This document shows positions 23,301-35,300 of a DNA stretch of 64,000 nt, in pieces. A model generated the notes under the pieces. That model was not told the DNA's origin. It saw nothing but the letters and a program-made list of their open reading frames with translations, and did not search any database. The DNA is from Aplectana chamaeleonis (taxonomy: Eukaryota > Nematoda > Chromadorea > Rhabditida > Cosmocercidae), in the NCBI GenBank assembly GCA_029168955.1, contig JAPDOI010001433.1, forward strand, positions 116,991 through 180,990, given 5' to 3'. The position numbers and the translations under genes were made by a program. Numbering within the stretch: the stretch's first letter is position 1; every line of letters starts with the position of its first letter.

Positions 23301-26300
23301 TGGGAAAAAATAGCCCAGATATTTTAAATCCCAAGATCAAGCAGTCTCCGCTACGCAAGGAGAGACATTACTAAAATTAGACGGTATGATGATAGTTGCT
23401 CCGTTTTGGATAAGGACACTGAATGGAATTCAATGGAGATCTGCGTGTGCGATGGCCTTGATAGGCGTTGTTGTCCACTCCTCAATTTAAAGGTAGTGTT
23501 CACGATAAAAGTATTCCAGTTTCCACTAGGGAATGGGTTGTGGAGGAGGCACACTGTAACAATGAAACCGAAAGAACACATGAAAACGAGCCAGGAAAAG
23601 CTCCAAAAGAGCCCGCAGTTGCCACTTCGAGCGCAAGGCAAACCCCAAAAGCGCATCATACGCCCACCGACGTGAACAAATGAAAGCTCGAGATCGTGAG
23701 ATGCGCGATGATTTCCAATCATTAGCCCCGTTCTTCCCTTCATTCTCAACTTCGCTTTTTTACTCAGGTCAGCTCGCATACATTGGCTGCAAAAGACGGA
23801 AGTTACAAGCCGCGGACAATTCGTCCACCATGTTCCTTAGCTCAATTTTTGAGGGACCATAGCTTCGTTCCCAGAAGGTCTTGTACGATTTCAGAGACAT
23901 CAGTGGAATCAGCATGGGGCCGTTTTCAAGATAAGCGGGGGTAGACAAAAACGATTTCTATCGTGAACACTGCCTCAACAAAGTTCATAGAAATTTGTTG
24001 AGTGAGTTTTTCTCAATTATCGTCCGCATTTTCGTTTCCCTCATCTTCCTTTTTTTCTTTAGTTTGTTTTCTTAAGGTAGACCAGTGAATGAAGGAGGCG
24101 TGACCATCGCGGCGAACCGTACGGCGTTCGCGACATCAGCGGTCAAAAGGGGTTCGATGGCGCGCAAACGATCTTCCTCCGCAGCCTCATCGATTCGCTT
24201 GACTGAACTAGACGAGGAGGTTTTTCGTGGGGAAGTTCCCGAAAACGACAGCAGAACTTCCCTCGAAACAACTGGGGAATTTCCCCCGAGTCGAGAGGAG
24301 GCGGAGGGGACCTCCGGCTAGCAAATCTTTCCTTATTCTCCCGATCGCCAGTCTTCCTCAAGCTGTCGCAAACCAACACCCATTAGTCATTGATTTATCG
24401 AAAGTCGGCTGGCCGAAACTCGTCGTTTTCAACAGTTTCCTGTGTCGAAAGGTTACGGAAAGGCTTGTTATCTCCCCTGGTAATCTGGACAGAGATACCT
24501 TACACCGCCCTTGAGTGGCAGGTCTGCTCCCTCAACTTGCGAAGTGCGAGACCACTTCTCGACTATCCCGCTTGCATCATCGTATACACTTAGGCTTTGT
24601 TGTCTCGTTCATCATGCTCGAGGGGAGGCCATGGGAACAACCGTGAAGCAAACTTCCCTGTTCTCCCCCGAGCCGACTGTTTCGAACGCCTTATCGTCGT
24701 GTATAATTCGAGGGGAGAGGGGGAGACGTCCCCTCCTAGGGGGTCTCTCCCCTCGACCAAGGGATAGCGGCAAAATCAGGTCTATTGTCTCCGGAAACTT
24801 CCCCACAAATATCTGAGTATATGTGCGTTTTCGTATTTCTACAATTAAAGTGCCAACCTTAAGAAATGTTCTTCCCTTGATTTAAAGTTGAGTTGAATAC
24901 ACGATGGAATGTTCACAGAACATACCTGTGTGTGGCTATGTGTACGGTTGTTGTTGAAGTAAGACCGCCTCGATTCAGAGCAGCACATTGGCATAGGTAT
25001 GACAGATGTGAGTCGGACTGAAGTTGATGCTCCATGAACTCTCCGGTGATCAGTTGTAGTTCACGATTTAGCGTCACACTAGAAAAACTCTCAAATGTTA
25101 CCTTAGATAAGGTTGTTACGTCACAAAGACAAGTTTAGCTACGACAGTTAATACAGGTGAGCTTTCAGAAAAAAATCTTTGGATAGGCTGTCCCGAAAAA
25201 AGCTTGAAGATACCAGACAGCTATCCGCCGTTGTCGTTATTATGTATCGATAGAAGGAGCAACAAAAAACCCGATGAGAATATTTCCCCTTTGTTACCCC
25301 GACCTGAAGAAGGAAAAATGTTTAATAACCGTATCGCTCGCTTGCGACAGGAGGGCTCTCCCTCTTTTCCCGTTTAGAAGTATCAACGCTCTTAGAAGAC
25401 TTCTCAGTTACTAAGCCTGATGGTAAGAGAAGTCAAGACTAGTTTTGGTTCTGGCCTTAACATGGAAGTTATCAATTTACTAGTGAAAGGAAATCCTCGT
25501 AATGGCACACTGCACAGCCGAAAGCTTGTATATTTCACAATTACGTACAGGTGACGGTAGTCGGTAGAGTGTGTGATTGTATGTTTTTGTCTTACGATAT
25601 TACGCAGAGAGTGCAACGTTGAGAGTGCGGAAAGCGGTTGTCTACGTAATGGTACTCCCGATGAACATTTAGGCAGTCTCAATTTCTTCCGGTTAGCGAG
25701 CTCGACATGAATTTACTGCGTACACGGCCTATAGTGAGCAGGAAATAGTTCAGTTCAGTATGATACAGTACCCGCGCTAAGTTCTGTACAGTCTACAGCA
25801 ATAGAAGTAGGACCTGGTGAGGCTGCGGACCCTTCCTAACATACTGTAGTCTGATTGTGTTATCACTCATTTTTTTTGTAATAACTGAGATTGGTCGGTG
25901 AGTCTGTGTTTCCACTCTCACATTTTCACCTGTTTTCATTGCATCCACAAGTGTAGTCGTATTGGTGAAAACGCAGACTCACCGATCTATCACAGCTGTA
26001 TCGGAAAAATGAGTGATACCACTAACAAACTACCGTGTGTTAGAACGAGTCCGCAACCTCACCAGGGGTCGTATTCGCCAACAACCCGCCGAGGGTAGTC
26101 GAAGGGAAGCGGAAGGGATGATACCGCGCGCGGCAGAGGAGCAGATCAACCCATCTCACACCATGTAAGGTGGAAATGCAATCTGTGTTACGTATCGATA
26201 TCACTGCGAAAAGATAAAGATTCCATCGCGAAGCGGCCATTCTTCAGCTATGTTATTCGAAAAATTCCGGCGGTCGCGAAGGAAGCCAAGGGAGGCGAGA

Positions 26301-29300
26301 GGTGGCCGTGGAGCGCGCATTTTGTACTGAAATTCCACATCATCTACCCTTCGACTCCCCGGGTTGGTGATGGCGAATACGACCCCAGGTCCTACTTCCA
26401 TTCCATTGCGGTAGACTACAAAAACGGGGAGCATCTGGCAAACTTGGCAAAAAAGCGTCCGATGCATGTAGCCTTTTTGAATGATGACTTTTTTGAATTC
26501 TGAAAACGCCATCATATTCACAGATCGAATTCCAATCTAATTATGTGACTTGTATGCCGTAACTCCCTAAAATCGGTTTGTTTTTTCTATGAAATAGTTT
26601 TGCAATTGTTTTGCAAAAACGTTGCAAGGGTGGTGAATGCGGCGAAACTATGAGCAGTATTTGTACAAGTAATGGAAAAGCAATCTGTATGCTTTCTTCA
26701 TAAATTAGGTGCAGGTGAGAGAATCTCAAGGTTTGTGTTGGTTGAATTCTTGAAATCCTCCATTAAACACGTTTGAGAACTACTTGAAAAGTCGGAGTTT
26801 TATTGCGAAAACCCTGGAATCTTAGATGAGGGATTTCGAAAAGTCACCCAACAAAAACCTTGAGATTCTCTCACCTGCACCTAATTTATGAAAAAGTCAT
26901 ACAGATTGATATCAAATACTTGTACAAATACTGCCCAAAGTTTCGCCGCACTTCCCCGCGCGCGACGTTTTTGCAAAACGATTGCAAAAACTATTTCTCT
27001 CAAAATGGTAGGTTCCCTGAGCTTCATTGATGATTCTTGATATGACTGTATATGAACGCTCAACTTACAACTTTATTCACATGACGTTTCGGGCCTAAGC
27101 CCTTCTTCAGGTACGCTGAAAAATTGCAAAACAATGTGCATCACCACTACACAGCAACATAGCAGGGTGCTAACGCCGACCTGACACTATACTGGAAACA
27201 CCGAAGGGGAAGGAGGGGAGTGGTCACGATGGAGCAGTAGACCAAAATGAAGTGGGACGGACTTAGAGGGCCTTCTTATTAGGGATGATTACGACTGTGT
27301 CTTATATGTCGCGATTTTCTTGATCATTCATCCTCATATAGTGATAAGCCTCATCGCCGACTTCATTTCCTCCTTGATATTTATCGGTGGTTTCCAGTTC
27401 TTTATCTCCAGCGCCTCCTTTATTTTCCTCTCGACCGTATCCCTCAGATTTCTGTGAAGAACGGAAACGCGAAGTTGTGGCGGATGTTGTAGTGGATGCC
27501 GGAGGGTGCGGTGCCTTGAGAATGGGTTGTCTGGGTAGACGTGAGGGCTACGTAAAGCCCTAAGATGTTCCTCCATTCTCAGGTAGAGTGGTCTGGCTGT
27601 CTCTCCGATGTAAAACTCTTGACATGAGAGACACTCCACCTTATAAACCACGCACCTCATCTGGCACACCTTGTTTTCACCACTACAAATTGTACAGTTT
27701 AGTCTTTCACATCGGCTCTCATATAGACGGGATGTTGTTAAAAGTCGTCGCAGTGACGGTGGTGGTCGAAACACCAGAACTATGGGGAGTCCTGATTGCT
27801 TCACGACTTGGTTCACGTCCTTTGCGAAAGAATCTGTGACGAAAGGTAGAATGAGTGGTGTACCACAAGATGAACGGTAGGGTCTCCAGCATCGGCGCAG
27901 CATAGAACCGTATCCGTTTTGCTGCAACACTTCGAGAACTTGATCTTCCACCTCACGTTGATTCACCGAGGTCAGCATAGAAGATGTGGTAACCGTGTGA
28001 CGAATCACGTTGCATTTCATGTACGTAGGATGGCAGCTCCGAGCATGAATGAGGATGTTATGGGATGCCGATTGACAGACGAAGTGAGACAACGCAATTT
28101 TGAGGGAGAGGAAAGACTGGAATATCAGAGTTTTGATGTCGTTGCATTGTACACGAATGTTGATACTGGCAGAGCTGTTGAGGCTTGCGTGCGTTTACTA
28201 CGACAACATTGCCAAAGCCTTCAACTCTATGGTCTCCAACAGTGAAGAAATTCGAAGAGCTGCTGAGAAGTGTAGTAATGATGAGCACTTTCCGCTTTCG
28301 AAATGTGTTCTACAGACAAACGCGAGGATTGGCAATGGGAAGTCGACTGGCACCACTTCTAGCTATAGTATTTATGGACAGTCTTGAGCGGCCGGTACTA
28401 TCTCGAAGAGTGCTATATTTTGGAAGATACGTCGATGACATTTTTATTGTTGGAAAATCAAGAGCAACCCTACGGCAGACGCTGGGAAGACTGAACTCCG
28501 CGTTTCCTTCCATCCAATTAACATCGGAAAGTCCAGCGGAAGACGGATTTCTACCGTTCCTCAACACGAAAATCAAGATCACAGAAGGTCAAGTTAGCAA
28601 CATGTGGTATAGGAAATCGGCATCCCATAACATCCTCATTCATGCTCGGAGCTGCCATCCTACGTACATGAAATGCAACGTGATTCGTCACACGGTTACC
28701 ACATCTTCTATGCTGACCTCGGTGAATCAACGTGAGGTGGAAGATCAAGTTCTCGAAGTGTTGCAGCAAAACGGATACGGTTCTATGCTGCGCCGATGCT
28801 GGAGACTCTACCGTTCATCTTGTGGTACACCACTCATTCTACCTTTCGTCACAGATTCTTTCGCAAAGGACGTGAACCAAGTCGTGAAGCAATCAGGACT
28901 CCCCATAGTTCTGGTGTTTCGACCACCACCGTCACTGCGACGACTACTAACAACATCCCGTCTATATGAGAGCCGATGTGAAAGACTAAACTGTACAATT
29001 TGTAGTGGTGAAAACAAGGTGTGCCAGATGAGGTGCGTGGTTTATAAGGTGGAGTGTCTCTCATGTCAAGAGTTTTACATCGGAGAGACAGCCAGACCAC
29101 TCTACCTGAGAATGGAGGAACATCTTAGGGCTTTACGTAGCCCCTCTACGCTCTACCTCCAGACAACCCATTCTCAAGGCACCGCACCCTCCGGCATCCA
29201 CTACAACATCCGCCACAACTTCGCGTTTCCGTTCTTCACAGAAATCTGAGGGATACGGTCGAGAGGAAAATAAAGGAGGCGCTGGAGATAAAGAACTGGA

Positions 29301-32300
29301 AACCACCGATAAATATCAAGGAGGAAATGAAGTCGGCGATGAGGCTTATCACTATATGAGGATGAATGATCAAGAAAATCGCGACATATAAGACACAGTC
29401 GCCAATCATCCCTAATAAGAAGGCCCTCTAAGTCCGTCCCACTTCATTTTGGTCTACTGCTCCATCGTGACCGCTCCCTCCCTTCCCGTTCGGTGTTTCC
29501 AGTATAGTGTCAGGTCGGCGTTAGCACCCTGATATGTTGCTGTGTAGTGGTGATGCACATTGTTTTGCAATTTTTCAGCGTACCTGAAGAAGGGCTTAGG
29601 CCCGAAACGTCGTGTCAATAAAGTTGTAAGAAGTTGAGCGTTCATATACAGTCATATCAAAAAACTATTTCCTTAGAGAACAAAGCGATTTTAGGGAGTT
29701 ACGGCATACAAGCCACGAAAACAGGTAGGAATTTAATCAGTGAATATGATAGCGTTTTCAGAATTTAAAAAATGCTTCATTCAAAAAACTTACATGCGTC
29801 GGACGCTTTTTTGCCATGTTTGACAGATGATTCCCGTTTTTACAAAACTTAGCGCGGGTATTGTACCTTCTATACGCATGCTCAATCTTTACCAATGCTG
29901 CTGAATCTCTCGGATTTCTCAGTTTTTCTCTCTTTTACAGCAATTTCTTTCTTAAGTCATCAAAATGTTTTCCTGGTTTTCAGTTTTCTTCATTTTTTTG
30001 TATGGCGTTCTCCATGGATTTTCTGCCGTTTGGCGTCTGAACCGCAACTTCATTATATCTTTACTTGTTCAAATCCCGGTATTTACACTGATTTATGAAA
30101 AGTAACCCACCTTATTGTGACATTCACCCTTGCCGTCATTTCTTTGTCCGGATCTTTCGATCGCAGGCAAACCTCGGCCACATTATGCGCCGATTTCGAG
30201 TTTGTTGGCGGCAAGAGCTAAACAAAATGAAAGTTTAAAGACGCTCGTAGTGTACGGGCATCAGCGCATGGTTCCGGAATTCTTGCAGAAGGACTCGAAC
30301 GCCATATGAGAGACTGCTTGCATGCACCTTTAGCTCCAAAAGTGTTTTCCAGGTATATTGATTTCTGAAGTCTCTATTTTATAGAATACTTCAAGCGACT
30401 TTTCGTTAATCAAATTAGGATGATCACGCATGCGCGTATGGCAAGAACAGAAGTGTTGGAAACTTTAGGGAATAAAACTGCATAAAATATTAACGAGCAA
30501 GGCACGAACCTGATCCAGGGATATTTTTCCAGCCAATCGGATCACGTCTTTCCGTTGCAAAAACATCTTATCATAGACCTCCAACTCAACAAGAAGATCC
30601 CTACAAGCTTGAGAGACATTTTATAAACTTGATATTCACACTAAAAAAATAAAGGTGAGTTATACCTTAGAGGCTCGTCGTTCGAATGGGAATTTTACTA
30701 TTGATGCTGATGTGGAAGCATCAGTTGGTTGCCATACTAATGAGAATCCCGATTTTGTTACCTTAAATTGTCGGGATATGCCATGAAGAGTTGCGAATGA
30801 TTATCCGTTTACACAATTTTTTTCGGAAATAGCTCAAACTCGCTTTCACCCTCCCTTCCAGAAATTCGTTGTTCTGCTTTTCCGCCTATCTTGAAGACGG
30901 TCCCATGCTGATTCTAATAATGTTTTTGGAATCGTACAAAACCTTCTAGAACCGGAGTTATGGTCCCTCAAAAATTGGTGCATATGAGTTATCGAAAATT
31001 GCTCAGTTCTCTTGAACCACTAGAAGATTTTCACATTTCTATTTTTACATACTTTAAACACCTCCGCAGTTTATCTTTTTTTCCCGAAAATTACAGAACT
31101 CCTATAACTGCCAAACACTTGAATTACTTGACTTAATCGGTTGGCTTTCGCCTGACGCGGTCATTCCGCATCTTCACCGAGGTGTGCCGTCCTAGTAGTC
31201 AGCCGTGTCCATTTTTTCACGGTCTTCAGCCACAATTTGAACACATTCCATCCAGCTGTCACTATTCCATTTCCTGCGAAACGAAACATCGCGCCTGAAC
31301 TGTCTTTCGATGCCGAGTGACTTTAAATCCTCTTTAACCACATCCGTCCAGAACTTTCGCCTACGCCCAGGTGGCCGTTTCCAGACAGGATTTGGAAGCA
31401 ATCTTAAAGCGTGTTGTACGAGACGATCCGGCGTTCTTCTTAGTATATGCCCGAGCAGTCGAAGTCGACTTTCTATTGCTGCTTGAGATGGCGTTATGAG
31501 ATGCTGGCACCTCCCTCGTGTCAAGCGTTGATGTACTGCGTCGATTTCCTTGTTAAGATCTTCGTTATGGCATACAAGCGGCCAGATTTATCCAAGCAAA
31601 CGCCTAAAAAGCTTCCTCTCCGTGTAATCCAACGTTTCCATCTGCGTCTTCGGTGCTGTCCACGTCTCCGATCCGTACATAATGATAGGGCGAATAGCGG
31701 ATAGGTAGACGCGCAACTTGACTTCCTTCGCGATGGTGGTAGACCACAACCACTTGGTTAGAGAATTAAATGCAGACGTAGCTTTCGCACATCGCTGTCG
31801 AATATCCGCTGCATAACTACCATCGTTCTTCAGCAAACAGCCCAAACAACAGAAATCGTCCACCAGTTCGATACGTTGTCCGTCCACACAAACTCCCGTT
31901 GAAGGCCTCTGAGAGACCCACATCTGCTTGCATTTGTCGGGACGAAGACGAAGTCCATGGGCTGCGGCATACTCCGAAACGAGGTTCACAATCCTTTGCA
32001 GTTCTGCGTTGTTTTCAGCGATTAACACAATGTCGTCGGCGTACTCCAGGTCGAAAAAGGAGCGTCCTGATGGAGTTAGGATCACATCCGCAGGAAACTG
32101 TTCTGCAACTCTACGCATGATGTCATCAACGGCGAAGTTGAAAAGAAAAGGTCCTGCAACGGCTCCTTGCCTTACTCCTGTTTTCACCTCGAAAGCTGAC
32201 GTAAATCCGACAGGTGTACGAACTGCTGCTGTTGTTCCTTTGTTCATGTCCTCGATTAACCGAACATACTTTTCCGGGACTCCATCTGCTCGCAGAGCAT

Positions 32301-35300
32301 TGAGCAATTGATCACGATGAGGAGAGTCGAACGCGGCTTCAAAGTTCAAAGAAGCAAGGTGTAATGGCTTCGAATACCGCTTCCACGATTCAATTACTCT
32401 TCTCACGACGAACACTTGGTCGATGGTCGATCTTCCAGGTCGAAAACCGGCTTGCTCATCTCTGGTCGTTCTTTCACGATGTTTAATAAGTCGCTCGAGA
32501 ATGATACGTTCTAAAATCTTGTACATGACACGAAGTAGAGAGATTCCACTGTAGTTCTTAGGATCCGTGACGAATAGCTTCTTGTGAAGAGGTACGATGA
32601 TCACATGTCTCCACGAATCGGGTACCCTTTCGCTCATCCATATAGCATGGATGGTGTTGGTCATTTCACGAATCCCAGACGGAGGAAGAGCTTTCATCAT
32701 TTCAGCAGTGATGTTGTCATCTCCACCAGCCTTTCCATTCTTCATTTTCCAGACACAATCCAAAACTTCAGACTCAGTCGGCGGTTCCTCACTGACATCG
32801 TAACGGGCTCTCTGAACATGCGGGAGCTCAGGTACTGATGGCGCTAGACGATTCAGTAGTGAACTGAAGTAATCCTTCCATATTGGCAGCGTCGCATCAC
32901 CAACTGCAACTCCATTGGTAGTGTTCAAGACAGGAGAACATCTCTTCATCTTCCCGCTATACTGTCGCAGCAACGTGTAGGCTTTCCTCGGACTCTTCTC
33001 CTCCCAAGCCTTCTCGAACTCCTTAGCTCTACACGTCCACTCTCGCTCGCGGTCGCTTTGAAGCTGCCGACGCAACTTCCTCCTCAGACGCTTCTCCTCC
33101 ACGAAGTTTCCCGCAGTTCGGAGAGCACACACTCTGTTGTAGGTAGATGTTGCTTCTTCTGAGACGTAGGCGAACTTCTTCTCAGGCTGTACAACCGGGA
33201 GTGCCTCTCTCGAAGCGTCCTGGATGCACTTGACAAAAGAATCCGCGTCACAAAGTTTTTTCTTCGTCTGTACTCCAATGTGAATGGAAACGAGTTGTCG
33301 AAAATTCCTTCTGCATTCTTCATATCTGAAACTTGTCATGTCAATCCTCTGTGGAGGCTGAGCCTACGCTTCCTCTTATGAATCCTCGCAGGGAAGTTGA
33401 ACAGAACAGGACGGTGATCCGAATCGAATGCGACTTCCCACACAGCTCTAGATCTTCGAATGTTCGATACTGGAATAATCCTCGTCAGGCCATAGTCAAG
33501 CTGTAGTTTCAAAGTTGTCATCTTCCGCTTCCGCTGCTCTTCTGGAGATAGCTGGGTAGGTCCATGCCACGTAAGCTGATGGCGGCGATGATTCCTCTTG
33601 AATGTCGATGCAATAATCAGACCACTGCGTTCACAAAAGCCGACAAGGCGGTAGCCATTGTCCGATGTTTGCTCCACTGGGTAGAACCATCTACCTAGTA
33701 CTTCGGATTCCTGATCAAGTCCCATCTTCGCATTTGCGTCAATCCCCACGACAACAGCATGTTGACAAGGTATCCTGGCCAGCAACGTATTGAGTTCCTC
33801 ATAAAACGCATCCTTCGAATTGTCTTCGGCGGTTTCAGTGGGCGCATGAGCACTGACTATCCACAGATTGAATCCTCTGTGGTCCGCTTTCGTACGAATG
33901 CATTCCGGCACGACGTTGAGCCGAACTCCTTGACCATACCATTGAAATCCTTCCTTACAGCTATTGCAAAGCCTCCCACTCTCCTATCGTCAGCGTTACC
34001 GCAGTAGATGGTGTGCTCTCCGACGCTGATGACGGGTCTATCCTTGAGGCGGGTTTCCTGCAAAGCAGCAAACGGTGCATGGAAATAGCTCAGAAGTCTA
34101 GATAGCGCAGTTTTCCGGATATCACTCGACAGCGATCGACAGTTCAGGGTGGCGAAACTGCGGCTTGTGACCAAAGCCTCCATGAACTCCCTAGGTACGG
34201 ATCCTAAGGTGTTATGGACCAGAGGCCTTGGTGTGCCGGACGGCGACACCTTTATGCAATGTGCGGGATACTTTCGCGATATAGTTATGCACGCTATACC
34301 GCTCGAACGTTCCCTGTGTGCACACAAACGTCTGCTGGGTTCAGTAGAAGCAGAGACACCAACGAGCAGGTACAAACAGACTTTTATACACACCCCCAAA
34401 CACAATGACTGTAATTTACCTGTTTTTGTGATAAATCCGCGTTGAAAGGGGTTACTTTCTTATTTCCGTAACTGAGCTTCAATCTGAAATCGATTGCAAG
34501 TCAACTCTTCAGGCGACAATACATACAGTCGTCCTGGATCCCGCTGATACTTTGCGCTCCTCATTGTGCGTTGGCGCAGACTCGGTGCGGTTCGGGCTTA
34601 AATTCAGTGTGCCATTGCGGCCTCGCGCTGCTCATCGGTTTTGTACGATCTTCCGTGCTCGCCCCTCATCAGCTGATCGTGTGCTGTTTTCTTCGTGTTT
34701 AATGGTTTTCATTATTTCTCACACTTTTGAAACAGTTTTGGGTTTGCAAACTCTACGTTTCCTATATAACTATTTTTTGCTTGAGTTTCATTTTCGGGGA
34801 TAGCGGAAATCATCGGCAACGAATAGGAGCCGCCAATTTTGGTGATTTTTAATTTCGTGGTGTTAGCCAATTAGAACCTGTATTTGGTGTCCGTGACCGA
34901 ATTTTGACTTCTCTAGCAAAATTTTCAGTGATCGAAAATCTTTTTAGAATTTTTCTATTGTTTAGATTGGTCCGAATCCCTAGAAAGGCTCCTTAATGTG
35001 GGTTTTTCTTCATTTTCGATTGTTTTTTTTCGAAAATGGTTTTATGATGTGTGTTTTGTTGTGTTACCTCTCCAAACCGTTTTTCCTGGGTAAGGGTCAT
35101 GCCAATTTTTTTTCTGTTAAAGGCAGTGGTCACGATGAAAAACGTTATCGAAAAAACTACAAAAATTAGCTTAGATCGGAAAAAGCTGAAAAACTGTGAA
35201 AATAGCGCGGGCTAGAATTAGAGTTTATAAGGCCCAAAGATGACAGTTCGTGCTCTCGTGCACAGCGCCGCCGAAAATGTTCGGTCTCATGCCGAGCAGT

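Noticed and set aside
27588..27880. Plus-strand ORFs across Penelope copy A (and their mirror in copy B)
   Set aside because: Antisense shadows of the GIY-YIG region, present in both inverted copies for that reason.
31899..32838. Plus-strand ORFs of 70-130 codons
   Set aside because: Antisense to the LINE reverse transcriptase.
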